Positions 47,348 through 59,229 of a DNA stretch of 64,000 nucleotides are shown here, one piece after another; position 1 is the stretch's first letter, and every line of letters starts with the position of its first letter. Source of the DNA: Vallitalea sp. Lineage in GTDB: Bacteria > Bacillota > Clostridia > Lachnospirales > Vallitaleaceae. Where the stretch lies: the NCBI GenBank assembly GCA_025210515.1, contig JAOARM010000033.1, positions 62,001 to 126,000 of the forward strand, written 5' to 3'. The position numbers and the translations under genes were made by a program. A model generated the notes under the pieces. It saw only the letters and a program-made list of their open reading frames with translations, was not told the origin of the DNA and searched no databases.

Positions 47348-47442
47348 GCATTTGTTTTTATTTATTTTTATTTGCTGTTATTTACTGATATTAATTTGAA
47401 GTTTTTCGATAGTTACGAAAGTTTCCTTGACTCATATACAAT

Positions 47443-47483
47443 AAAAAAAAGGCTAGAAAATGTATATTCTACATATTCTAGCC
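47443..47483 (-). terminator. Intrinsic terminator of the ABC-F gene
   Basis: GGCTAGAA (minus, 47483-47476) pairs with TTCTAGCC (47458-47451), with ATGT/ACAT pairing inside, followed by eight T residues. It is one of the strongest terminators in the window. Confidence 0.92.
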
Positions 47484-47541
47484 AATTGATATTATTAATT
47501 TTATAAGACTTTAACATTAGCACTTTTACAAAGATACTTTT

Positions 47542-49446
47542 CTATCTTTCAAGAAATTCGCTAATGTCTTCCCATCTTTTCATTAGCTTTATTAGTGCAT
47601 TATTATTTTCTTGCTGCTGGGTAGATAATTGATTAAGCTTACTTGCATCTGAACTATTTTCAAGCATTTCTTTATTAATTGTATCTGCTATACTTTCTAA
47701 TTGTTCAATTTCTTGTTCTAATTTTATTAACTCTTTTCTTTTACTTTTATTTATTCTTTCATTTTCATCTCTATTATTGATATATTTATCTTTAGATGGT
47801 TCACGTTTTTTCTTATGAATACTTTTATCTAATAATCTCTGTCTTTGTTCTTTATAATACTCATAATCACCGTTATAGAATGTTAATCTACCTCTATCTA
47901 TTTCCCCTATCTTAGTTGCAATTTTATTAATAAAATAACGATCATGAGATACAAATAAGATTGTTCCTTCATAGTCTAGCAAAGTATTTTCTAGTATTTC
48001 TCTTGAATCTATATCTAAATGATTAGTTGGTTCATCAAGAATCATAAAATTAGTGTTTTCATACATAAACATACATAGTTTTAGTCTGCTTTTTTCTCCA
48101 CCAGATAACATATTAATCTTTTTGAATACATCATCTTTTATAAACATTACTTTTGCTAATTCTGTTCTAGCTTCTCCTATTGTTATACTATATTTATACT
48201 GAAAAGTTTCTAGTATTGAAACTGTCTCATCTGAAAACTTTATTTCTTGAGGTAAATATCCAATTTTAATGTTTGAGCCATATTTTATTGTTCCATGATT
48301 TACTTCTTTTTCTTTCATTATCATCTTTATAAGAGTAGATTTTCCTGTACCATTATCTCCTATAATAGCTAAACTATCTTGGTAAAATAGCTTTAGATTA
48401 AGGTTAGTAAATAGTTTTTTATTTTCATATCCTTTCTTAATATCCTCTAGCACCAAAACATCTTTACCTGATCTATCAATATTTTTTTGATATAGCTTAA
48501 TTTTTGTTTTTTCTAATATAGGCTTATCAATTTTATCTGCCTTAGCTAGACGTTTTTCAAGTTCTTTTGCCCTTTTGTACATTTTCTCACTATCTCTCAT
48601 CTGACCCCATACTCTATATCTTTTTATCTGTTCTTCCATTTTGTTAATTTTTCTTTGATTTTCTTTGTATCTATTATACGCTTCAATGAAACGTCTTTCT
48701 TTTTCCATTAGATAGTATGAATAATTGCCATGATATACTTCTACACCACTTGAATCTAATTCTATTACTTTATTTACAACTCTATCTAAGAAATATCTAT
48801 CATGGGATATAATTAAAACTGTGCCTTTATATTCTTTCAAATAGCTTTCTAACCATTCTATAGATTTTAAGTCAAGGTGATTTGATGGTTCATCAAGCAA
48901 TAATAAGTCTGGTTTTTCAAGTAGTATTTTACCAAGCATTATTTTTGTTTTTTCTCCACCACTTAGATTAGTAAATTTCATTTCTAGCATTTCATCCAAA
49001 ATACCTAGACCTACTGTTACCTTACTAACTTTTTCATCTATATCATACCCTCCTAGAAGTTCAAAACTTTGTTGTAATTCACCATATTTTATCATCAAAT
49101 CATCTATATTATCTTTTCTCTCATCTAACTGTTTTTCTATTATATTCATTTTACTTTTTATTTTATATATGTCATTAAAAGCAGAATACAAGACTTCTTT
49201 AACACTATATTCTAGGTCAAAAACTGGAATCTGGTCTAAATATCTAGGTTTAATTCCTTTTCTATAGAATATTTCTCCTTCATATTCTTCTAATCCCATA
49301 ATAATTTTCATAATAGTTGATTTACCAGTACCGTTATTACCTATTAGACCAACTCGTTCACCTGTTTTTATATCAAAACTAACGTTATCAAATATTTTAT
49401 TAGCTCCATAACTTTTTGATAAATTATTAACTCCACATTCTATCAT
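47542..49446 (-). CDS. ABC-F family ATPase (ribosome-associated, possible antibiotic resistance)
   Basis: 634 residues with two ATPase domains and no membrane part. Domain 1 has GNNGTGKSTIMKI, LSGGEKTKIMLG and LLLDEPSNHLDL; domain 2 has GDNGTGKSTLIKM, LSGGEKSRLKL and MILDEPTNHLDI. A charged linker lies between them, and the C-terminus is a Lys/Glu-rich coiled coil. ABC-F proteins act on the ribosome; some protect it from macrolide-, lincosamide- or pleuromutilin-type drugs, others are housekeeping. GAAAGGTGA precedes the ATG. The long structured leader with terminators and short ORFs favours the drug-responsive type, which is inference. Confidence 0.9.
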   Translation of the reverse strand: MIECGVNNLSKSYGANKIFDNVSFDIKTGERVGLIGNNGTGKSTIMKIIMGLEEYEGEIFYRKGIKPRYLDQIPVFDLEYSVKEVLYSAFNDIYKIKSKMNIIEKQLDERKDNIDDLMIKYGELQQSFELLGGYDIDEKVSKVTVGLGILDEMLEMKFTNLSGGEKTKIMLGKILLEKPDLLLLDEPSNHLDLKSIEWLESYLKEYKGTVLIISHDRYFLDRVVNKVIELDSSGVEVYHGNYSYYLMEKERRFIEAYNRYKENQRKINKMEEQIKRYRVWGQMRDSEKMYKRAKELEKRLAKADKIDKPILEKTKIKLYQKNIDRSGKDVLVLEDIKKGYENKKLFTNLNLKLFYQDSLAIIGDNGTGKSTLIKMIMKEKEVNHGTIKYGSNIKIGYLPQEIKFSDETVSILETFQYKYSITIGEARTELAKVMFIKDDVFKKINMLSGGEKSRLKLCMFMYENTNFMILDEPTNHLDIDSREILENTLLDYEGTILFVSHDRYFINKIATKIGEIDRGRLTFYNGDYEYYKEQRQRLLDKSIHKKKREPSKDKYINNRDENERINKSKRKELIKLEQEIEQLESIADTINKEMLENSSDASKLNQLSTQQQENNNALIKLMKRWEDISEFLER

Positions 49447-49519
49447 ATATTATCACCTTTCTAATATAGTACTTGTTTTCCTATATCTAACATTATTTTT
49501 ATATATTAAAAGGCTAAAT

Positions 49520-49558
49520 TCAACTTTTCTCCACGAAAAACAGGTAGCCAGTGTTCAT
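49520..49558 (-). other. GC-rich patch with a 12-codon ORF and terminator-like hairpin in the ABC-F leader
   Basis: Between the terminator at 49599 and the ABC-F start lies a patch noticeably richer in G and C than its surroundings. It reads as a 12-codon ORF, MNTGYLFFVEKS, with codons unlike the host (GGC, CTG, GTG, GAG). AAGG directly touches its ATG, so translation is doubtful. GGCTA (49550-49546) and TAGCC (49516-49512) can close a hairpin followed by TTTTAATA, a possible second terminator. Confidence 0.45.
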
Positions 49559-49598
49559 CCTTATGCTATGTATGTATTTCATAGAGTTTTTTAAATAC

Positions 49599-49625
49599 AA
49601 AAAATCCTAGACATAGTCTAGGATT
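49599..49625 (-). terminator. Intrinsic terminator between the 47-codon ORF and the ABC-F gene
   Basis: AATCCTAGAC (minus, 49625-49616) pairs with GTCTAGGATT (49612-49603) around a TAT loop, followed by TTTTTTG. Upstream sequence near the end of the 47-codon ORF (AGGATATATATA, about 49683-49671) can pair with TATATATAATCCT, which includes the 5' arm. This allows an alternative antiterminator. Confidence 0.85.
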
Positions 49626-49655
49626 ATATATAAATCTATATTGATTTACTTATTA

Positions 49656-49799
49656 TTATATATTTACATAATATATATATCCTTCTACTAATTTATTTTC
49701 ATAGAAATATTTAAAAATAGACGCACCTGTAGTAGGAGCTTGAAAAATTGCTGAAATATTTCTTTTAAATATTATCCATAAATTAGTTGAATTAGCCAT
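49656..49799 (-). CDS. 47-residue small protein or leader peptide upstream of ABC-F
   Basis: The frame runs from ATG 49799 to TAA 49656. The peptide begins MANSTNLWIIFKRN and ends EGYIYYVNI; it is moderately hydrophobic and basic in its first third. AAAGGTG lies six bases before the ATG, a 17-bp-spaced promoter lies upstream, and an intrinsic terminator follows 31 bp after the stop. This gives all signals of an expressed unit. I do not recognise a family. It may be a leader peptide for the ABC-F gene or an independent small protein. The 559-bp gap 49447-50005 otherwise holds only these leader elements. Confidence 0.65.
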   Translation of the reverse strand: MANSTNLWIIFKRNISAIFQAPTTGASIFKYFYENKLVEGYIYYVNI

Positions 49800-49845
49800 T
49801 TTAAACACCTTTTTTATTGTTATTGTATTATCTGATTCTTACTTT

Positions 49846-49874
49846 AGTTTAGCACATCATTAATAATTCGTCAA
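49846..49874 (-). promoter_or_regulatory. Sigma-A promoter of the 47-codon ORF/ABC-F leader
   Basis: TTGACG (49874-49869), 17 bp and TAAACT (49851-49846), with TGC immediately before the -10 giving an extended -10. It points toward the small ORF and, beyond the terminator, the ABC-F gene. Confidence 0.65.
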
Positions 49875-50005
49875 ATTATAGAGGTGCTTCTTCAATAAGC
49901 AATATAAGCAATTTGTGAAACTAGCAAGCGTAACACTTAAATTTCTACTTTAAATAAAATTTAGATAAGGTTAAACTACCTACCAACTTAAGTGTACAAA
50001 AACAT

Positions 50006-53218
<3,213 letters not shown>

Positions 53219-53319
53219 TCATCTAATGCTTTAACAATATATTATTCCGACTTATATATATTAATAGTTTCTATTTCAGACTTTCAATTTAATATTATAA
53301 CAAAAATAACCCTTATTTA

Positions 53320-54360
53320 TTAACATCTATTTGTTCTATAGTTTTTTGGTGTTATTCCTTCATATTTTTTAAAGATACTATAAAAGTACCCCTTATTTTC
53401 ATATCCTATCAATAGACTTATTTGTTCTATGGGAAGTTTTGTTTCAACAAGTAATTCCTTAGCTTTTTCCAATCTAATTTTCCTAACATATTGGGTATAT
53501 GTTAAGCCACAATTTCTCTTTATTAATCTATTATAATAATCTACGTTATAATGAAATTTATTAATTAATTCATTTAATGTAATAGTGCTATAATTTTCAC
53601 TAATATACTGAGAAATCTGCTGAAATAATAACTTATTAAATTGATTTTTGCTAAATGTAGATAGCTGATCTTTATAAGAGTATATTAAAATGTTTAAAAG
53701 CCTTATTAAGAGTCCCTTAACGATATAATTCCAACCAGTAGCCTTTACATCAAGTTCATCTAGCAGTTTAGCAACAATATCATTAATAATTGTTATATTA
53801 TCTCTTAAAGTAAACTTAACAAACTGATTAAAATTTTTGTTACCATTAAGGGTAGTAATTAAAAATTTTTTGAGATTAGATTCATCAATATTATTAAGAA
53901 ATACAGAATCAAATAAACTACTTGATAATCTAAAAAAAACTACAAAATTATCATATCCAATTAAGTAATCATTATGTATCGTATTATAATCAATAAGAAA
54001 AAACTCACCTTGTTTGAATTCATATATTTTATCAACAATCTGTTGTTTAAATGTGCCTTTGTATATATAACCTATTTCAATAAAATCATGATTATGCATG
54101 TTTGTCGTTTCTCTGTTTTCTTCTGACATAACATCTAATATTGGCGTTCTAAGAAAACCATCATTATTAATTACAAGCTCTCCATTGTCATGACAACACC
54201 AAGTTAGATATGATATATCTCCTTCAAGTTTAAGAGTATTAGAAGAGTATTCATCCATCTTTTTATAATAAGTTTTATATAGTTTACTCATTCTTTTCAA
54301 TGCTTTTTCTCTATCTAAAAAAGCTTCTTCAGCTCTATTTAACCTTTCATCTAATGTCAT
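53320..54360 (-). CDS. AraC-family transcriptional regulator (cupin sensor + AraC HTH)
   Basis: 346 residues. The N-terminal half contains a cupin-like sugar-sensing domain (NMHNHDFIEIGYIYKGTFKQ). The C-terminal about 100 residues contain two helix-turn-helix units with LNELINKFHYNVDYYNRLIKR and the AraC signature I-G-Y-E-N-K-G-Y-F-Y-S-I-F-K-K-Y-E-G-I. AGAGGGA precedes the ATG. It is next to the beta-galactosidase gene and most likely activates it in response to a galactoside. Confidence 0.9.
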   Translation of the reverse strand: MTLDERLNRAEEAFLDREKALKRMSKLYKTYYKKMDEYSSNTLKLEGDISYLTWCCHDNGELVINNDGFLRTPILDVMSEENRETTNMHNHDFIEIGYIYKGTFKQQIVDKIYEFKQGEFFLIDYNTIHNDYLIGYDNFVVFFRLSSSLFDSVFLNNIDESNLKKFLITTLNGNKNFNQFVKFTLRDNITIINDIVAKLLDELDVKATGWNYIVKGLLIRLLNILIYSYKDQLSTFSKNQFNKLLFQQISQYISENYSTITLNELINKFHYNVDYYNRLIKRNCGLTYTQYVRKIRLEKAKELLVETKLPIEQISLLIGYENKGYFYSIFKKYEGITPKNYRTNRC

Positions 54361-54446
54361 AAAATCTATCCCTCTGTATTATTACAAATAAAATTTGTCT
54401 CTTAATTATTTTCTTAATGTACTATATCACAAACAAATCTAACAAC

Positions 54447-54475
54447 AGTATATCATGAAGTATATATACTATCAA
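54447..54475 (-). promoter_or_regulatory. Sigma-A promoter of the AraC-family gene
   Basis: TTGATA (54475-54470), 17 bp and TATACT (54452-54447) on the minus strand lie about 85 bp before the ATG. The 367-bp divergent gap 54361-54727 holds this promoter, the ribonucleotide-reductase promoter and its NrdR boxes. Confidence 0.6.
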
Positions 54476-54567
54476 TGAAGTTTATATATATCGTTTTCAT
54501 GGAAATAATAATAAAGTATCACTATATGATCAATATACTTTGATAATAAAAGTTTTTCATATTTTAA

Positions 54568-54596
54568 TTGACAGTTTTTTCTAAGACTGCTACAAT
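54568..54596 (+). promoter_or_regulatory. Sigma-A promoter of the ribonucleotide reductase gene
   Basis: TTGACA (54568-54573), 17 bp and TACAAT (54591-54596). The -10 lies inside the first NrdR box. Confidence 0.8.
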
Positions 54597-54637
54597 ATAT
54601 TGTGTATCAAAGCACTACTCACCACTATATGATGTGT
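54590..54637 (+). promoter_or_regulatory. Tandem NrdR boxes
   Basis: Box 1 CTACAATATATTGTGT (54590-54605) and box 2 CCACTATATGATGTGT (54622-54637) each match the NrdR consensus ACACWATATNTWGTGT at all but two positions. Their centres are 32 bp apart, about three helical turns, the usual arrangement for NrdR. Box 1 overlaps the -10. Repression by NrdR is therefore likely, although nrdR itself is not in the window. Confidence 0.85.
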
Positions 54638-54727
54638 TTTAATTAATACAATCAAAAAGTTAATATTTAAGTCAATACTAATTATATATATATTACATAC
54701 TCTAATAACGTGAAGGGATTGATACCT

Positions 54728-57085
54728 GTGATAAAAGTTCTTAAAAGAAATGATAAAATTAAAGATTTTAATGTTAATAAAATAATTACAGCTATACAAC
54801 TTTCAATGGCTGAAACTAAAAAAAGTGTAGATACAACATTAGCAAAAACAATAGGTAATGAAATTGAAAAAAAGCTCAATACTTATAAAAATCCTGTATC
54901 AGTTGAAACAATTCAAGACTTAGTAGAAGAATACTTAATGGATTCTCCTAGAAAAGATGCTGCAAAAAGATACATATTATATCGCTATGAACGAGATAAG
55001 AATCGAGATACAAGAAATAAAAGAACAGATGGTAGACTACTTTCGGAAGAGTTTATCAGCGGATATAAGCATCTACCTAATCCAATGAAACAACTTGGTA
55101 CTTTTGTTTATTATAGAACTTATTCTAGATGGCTACCAGAAGAGAAAAGACGTGAATATTGGTGGGAAACAGTTAGACGTGCTGTAGAATATAATTGTAG
55201 TCTAGTTCCTACTACTAAGGCAGAAGCAGAAAAATTATACGATAACATATTTAATCTAAGACAATTTTTATCTGGACGAACTTTTTGGGTAGGTAATACA
55301 GACGTTTCTAAGAACTATCCAATGTCAAATTATAATTGTTCTTTTACAGTAATTGATAACTTCGATTCCTTTAAAGATTTATTTTACCTTCTAATGATTG
55401 GCTCTGGCGTAGGTATACGTATATTAAAAAATGATATTAAAAAATTACCAAAAATTAGGACTAATTATGATATTATACATGAAGATTACACCCCTACTCC
55501 AATTAAACTTCGTGAAGATAGTACAAGTCTAGAATTTAGTCATAACAATACTGTAAAAATAACTATTGGAGATAGCAAAGAAGGTTGGGTTCAAGCTCTT
55601 GACTTTTACCTTAAAATACTATATAGCAATGAATACCGTAACATTAATACAATAATAATTAATTATAATCATGTTAGACCAAAAGGTGAAAAACTAAAAA
55701 CTTTTGGTGGTACAGCTAGCGGACACTCAAGTCTTAAAAATATGTTTATGAAAGCCACTAATGTAATTAAAAAAAGAGGTATCATGAATGGAGAAATCTA
55801 TACAAAACTACACCCTATTGATTGTTTAGATTTAGCTAATGTAGTTGGAGAAAATGTTGTAGTTGGTGGTGTAAGAAGAACTGCGGAAATTGTACTTGTT
55901 GATAGTGATGATAAAGAATCAATTGAAGCTAAAAACAACCTCTATAAACAAATTGATGGACAATGGATTGTTGACGAAGATATTATTCATCGTCAAATGA
56001 GTAATAATTCTATATACTATCAATCTAAACCAACTAGAGAACAATTACATTGGCAATTAGAACAAATGAGATATTCTGGTGAACCTGGTTGGGTTAATGA
56101 AGTGGCAGGTTTAAAAAGAAGACCAAATATGAACGGTGTTAATCCATGTGGTGAAATTTTACTTGATTCAAAAGGATTATGTAACTTAACTACAATTAAT
56201 GTATATTCTTTTGTTAATGATGATAACACTCTTAATCTTGATGCTTTGTATGAAGCACAAAAATTATCAGCAAGAGCAGGCTATAGAATGACTTGCACTG
56301 ACTTAGAATTGCCAAACTGGAACTATGTTCAAAACAGAGATAAACTTCTAGGTTGTTCTTTAACAGGTTGGCAAGATATGGTTAATGCCGTAAATCTTTC
56401 AAAAAAAGAGCAAGGAGAGATTCTAAAAAATCTAAGAGAAATTGCAAAATCTTCAGCAAAAACATATGCAAATGAAATTGGAGAAAATGAACCTCTACTT
56501 GTTACTACTGTAAAACCAGAAGGTACTTTAAGTCAACTTCCTACTGTTTCAAGCGGTGTTCATTATTCTCATTCTCCTTATTATATAAGAAGAGTAAGGA
56601 TTAGTGGTCATGATCCACTTACTAAAGTTTGCGAAGAACTTGAATATCCTATTTTCCCAGAAGTTGGGCAAACACTTGAGAACTGTACTACTAAAGTCAT
56701 AGAATTTCCTGTAAAAGCACCAGAAGGCATTACAAAATATGATGTTTCTGCTATTGAACAATTAGAAAATTATAAGATGTTTATGGATAATTATGTAGAT
56801 CATAACTGCTCCATTACAGTTCATGTTAGAGAACATGAATGGGAAGCTGTTGAAGAATGGGTATGGGAACACTGGGATGATATTGTTGCACTATCTTTCT
56901 TATCACTTGATGATAATTTTTATAATCTTCTTCCATATGAGGCTATAGATGAAGATGAATATAATAAAAGAATATCCCAGTTAAGACCTTTTGTTCCTAA
57001 TCTTATAAGTAAGTATGAAAAAGATGAAACGGAGTTTGATATTGGAGATTCTGACTGTGATAACGGGGTGTGTCCGATAAGGTAA
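54728..57085 (+). CDS. nrdJ: Adenosylcobalamin-dependent ribonucleoside-triphosphate reductase (class II)
   Basis: About 785 residues, close to the monomeric Lactobacillus-type RTPR. An N-terminal ATP-cone-like region (VLKRNDKIKDFNVNKII) comes first, then the radical-site region NPCGEILLDS and the C-terminal redox pair in DCDNGVCPIR. It reduces ribonucleoside triphosphates with B12, without needing oxygen. GAAGGGAT lies nine bases before the GTG at 54728, which is preferred to an in-frame GTG at 54710 that lies before that site. The gene stands alone with a terminator after it. Confidence 0.92.
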   Translation: MIKVLKRNDKIKDFNVNKIITAIQLSMAETKKSVDTTLAKTIGNEIEKKLNTYKNPVSVETIQDLVEEYLMDSPRKDAAKRYILYRYERDKNRDTRNKRTDGRLLSEEFISGYKHLPNPMKQLGTFVYYRTYSRWLPEEKRREYWWETVRRAVEYNCSLVPTTKAEAEKLYDNIFNLRQFLSGRTFWVGNTDVSKNYPMSNYNCSFTVIDNFDSFKDLFYLLMIGSGVGIRILKNDIKKLPKIRTNYDIIHEDYTPTPIKLREDSTSLEFSHNNTVKITIGDSKEGWVQALDFYLKILYSNEYRNINTIIINYNHVRPKGEKLKTFGGTASGHSSLKNMFMKATNVIKKRGIMNGEIYTKLHPIDCLDLANVVGENVVVGGVRRTAEIVLVDSDDKESIEAKNNLYKQIDGQWIVDEDIIHRQMSNNSIYYQSKPTREQLHWQLEQMRYSGEPGWVNEVAGLKRRPNMNGVNPCGEILLDSKGLCNLTTINVYSFVNDDNTLNLDALYEAQKLSARAGYRMTCTDLELPNWNYVQNRDKLLGCSLTGWQDMVNAVNLSKKEQGEILKNLREIAKSSAKTYANEIGENEPLLVTTVKPEGTLSQLPTVSSGVHYSHSPYYIRRVRISGHDPLTKVCEELEYPIFPEVGQTLENCTTKVIEFPVKAPEGITKYDVSAIEQLENYKMFMDNYVDHNCSITVHVREHEWEAVEEWVWEHWDDIVALSFLSLDDNFYNLLPYEAIDEDEYNKRISQLRPFVPNLISKYEKDETEFDIGDSDCDNGVCPIR

Positions 57086-57126
57086 CTAGTAAAGGGTATT
57101 TAATAATATATTGGATAAAAAAATTT

Positions 57127-57175
57127 TGGAAGATATACTTAGATAACTCAAGCATATCTTCCAGACTATTTTTGC
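57127..57175 (+). terminator. Intrinsic terminator of the ribonucleotide reductase gene
   Basis: TGGAAGATAT (57127-57136) pairs with ATATCTTCCA (57154-57163), and CTT/AAG inside extends it; ATTTTTGC follows. Confidence 0.75.
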
Positions 57176-57280
57176 TTTTTCACAAAATATCTATCGTGTA
57201 TTATCAAATCACTAAAAGCCAATAAACAATATTTGTATTACTATTTTTAAATAATGTATTAAATTTATCTGAAGAAGAAA

Positions 57281-57688
57281 CTATTCAACTATTTCAATAA
57301 TTATTGCTTCCGGTGGCAATCTATCTTTTTTGAGCTGTCCTTCACCTTTTTCTCCAATTGCAACAATAGGAAATTCTTTTTCTTCATTAGCCTTTATGGT
57401 AAAAATATCATTATCTAGATTATCAGAATGATATACACTCAATGTATCACCCTTAACTAAATCACCTTCAATAGAGGCATCTATAATTATTTTAAAAGAA
57501 TAATCTTCCTTGTCATAATTCTTTATTTTTAGGTTATTATAAAAATAAACCTTGTTATTTTCTATATTAAAAGTACCAAAGTTACTTTCATCTCGTAAAT
57601 AGACTAATCCTTCATCTTTTTTACATCCAGATAATAATAATACTATTAATAAAACCAAAATTAATACGTTATTTATAAATCTATGCAT
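57281..57688 (-). CDS. Small lipoprotein, function unknown
   Basis: 135 residues. The signal ends in the lipobox LLLSGC, giving a lipidated Cys near residue 22, then a Lys-rich start KKDEGL. The rest is beta-rich with no motif I recognise; it resembles Ig-like accessory lipoproteins (DUF5067 style) only loosely. AGGTAGG precedes the ATG. It is convergent with the reductase gene. Confidence 0.7.
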   Translation of the reverse strand: MHRFINNVLILVLLIVLLLSGCKKDEGLVYLRDESNFGTFNIENNKVYFYNNLKIKNYDKEDYSFKIIIDASIEGDLVKGDTLSVYHSDNLDNDIFTIKANEEKEFPIVAIGEKGEGQLKKDRLPPEAIIIEIVE

Positions 57689-57939
57689 TTTAAGCCTACC
57701 TTTCTATAAACTTATTATATCATAATGGTATATATAAAGTTATGTTTTAACATGAATATATTTACTAATAAATTATTAATTTTAAATTAGTTAGTTTATT
57801 TAAAAATGTAATTATTTTTTTAAAACAATATTTTAATTTTCCAATAACCCAAATTTAAAATCATATTCTTTTCAGTTCATAAAAGTTATATATTAATCCA
57901 AAAAAATGTTCTAAAATAAATGTTGGAGTGGTTTAAATC

Positions 57940-58039
57940 ATGAGCAATCATAATCTTCATAATAAAAGTGCACTAATTAAATAAATCTACTAAGTTTAGT
58001 TATCCTAACAAAACATAACAGATTATTTAATAGTGCACT
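57940..58039 (+). other. 14-codon ORF overlapping a long inverted repeat
   Basis: GGAGTGG lies eight bases before ATG 57940, and the ORF MSNHNLHNKSALIK stops at 57984. Its last codons form one arm (57967-57984) of an imperfect 17-bp inverted repeat with 58023-58039. No gene follows on this strand until 59390. It may be a decayed gene, a small mobile element or a structured RNA. The rest of the 476-bp gap 57689-58164 shows nothing I can name. Confidence 0.3.
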
Positions 58040-58164
58040 CTAATTGTATCAATAAATTACTAAATTAATAATGGTACTCTATCAAAAAAACACAAATCAA
58101 ACCATAAAAATTTACACAAAATCATTATAGACTTATTATTTCCCTGTAAATATTATAATGTTCT

Positions 58165-58884
58165 TTACTTAATCGATGGTAATTTCTCAATATAATTATA
58201 TAAATCTTTATAACTACCTTTATAATTACAGCATATCTCAGCTTCATTTCTATTAATTATATAGTCTTCTATTAAAAAAGTTTTTATTCCAAGTTCTGAG
58301 GCAACCAAATCTTCTTGTACATCATTACCTACCATTATACAGTCTTGTGGTTGTTTATTAATAAATTCAAGAATCTCTTCATAATAACTAATATAAGGTT
58401 TACAAGAATGACTATTTTCATAAGAAGTAATATAATAGAAATCTTCAGGATTAAGTCCAGCCCACTTAATACGATGATGAACAGCTTTCATAGGAAATAA
58501 TGGATTAGTTGCAACAACAACTGTATAACCTTTATCTTTTAATAACTCTATTGACTTAATCACATATTCATTTTGAGAAGCAGACTTTTTCACTTTCATA
58601 AAGCCATTATCATAAAACTTATCAAATCTAGTAATATACTCTGATAAATCATTTCCTAATTCACTAACTAATTCTTTAAACTTGTCCATAAATGTTTTCA
58701 TATTAGTTCTATTATCTTGACTACATCTCATAACATCAGTTGCAGTCCATATTAGTTTTACCAATTGTTCCTTTTCGATAATATCTTCAAATTCTTTGTG
58801 CATTTCATCAAAATAAGTTTTTAAAAATAATTTATCATCTAATGGAAGTAATGTTCCATCTAAATCGAATAAAAATGTATTCAT
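58165..58884 (-). CDS. HAD-family hydrolase (phosphatase-like)
   Basis: 239 residues. HAD motif I is FLFDLDGTLLPLDD with nucleophile Asp. Motif II is the Thr in VVATNPLF, and motif IV is IMVGNDVQEDLVASELG. A helical cap lies between motif I and II, as in subfamily I enzymes. AAGGAAA precedes the ATG. It dephosphorylates a small molecule; the substrate is unknown. Confidence 0.88.
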   Translation of the reverse strand: MNTFLFDLDGTLLPLDDKLFLKTYFDEMHKEFEDIIEKEQLVKLIWTATDVMRCSQDNRTNMKTFMDKFKELVSELGNDLSEYITRFDKFYDNGFMKVKKSASQNEYVIKSIELLKDKGYTVVVATNPLFPMKAVHHRIKWAGLNPEDFYYITSYENSHSCKPYISYYEEILEFINKQPQDCIMVGNDVQEDLVASELGIKTFLIEDYIINRNEAEICCNYKGSYKDLYNYIEKLPSIK

Positions 58885-58968
58885 CTTTGGTTTCCTTCTT
58901 TCTTATAAATATAAACCATAATAAGTATTATCTCAAAAAGATGATATTATTGCAATTAAAATATACCA

Positions 58969-59229
58969 TTATATACTAATCTTTCCTTCTTCAAATTGGA
59001 AAAGTTTATTTATTTGTATTGTAGGTGATATGTATACGGTTAATCTAGCGGCTTTAGCAATTTCTCTTGTTCCTTCACTAACTTTTAAAGTAAATGGTAT
59101 ATTTGCTTTAACTAGTATATTAATTATACTATGAATTTGTGCTAAACTTATGACAGACAATTCATTACATTCTTTAAAAATATGTGTAGATAACAATGCT
59201 AATACATCGTTCAAATTTTCTTCTCTCAT
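58969..59229 (-). CDS. Small conserved-looking protein, function unknown
   Basis: 86 residues. TAGGAGG lies seven bases before the ATG at 59229, which makes this start clear; an upstream TTG nine codons earlier is rejected. It is mostly helical, with IHSIINILVKANIPFTLKV in the middle and two aliphatic stretches, and no Cys pairs or signal peptide. It is encoded divergently from the YlbF-family gene. I do not recognise it. Confidence 0.6.
   Translation of the reverse strand: MREENLNDVLALLSTHIFKECNELSVISLAQIHSIINILVKANIPFTLKVSEGTREIAKAARLTVYISPTIQINKLFQFEEGKISI

Noticed and set aside
54481..54505. Possible catabolite-repression (cre) site TGAAAACGATATAT near the AraC promoter
   Set aside because: The last two positions of the cre consensus do not fit, so support is too weak to list.
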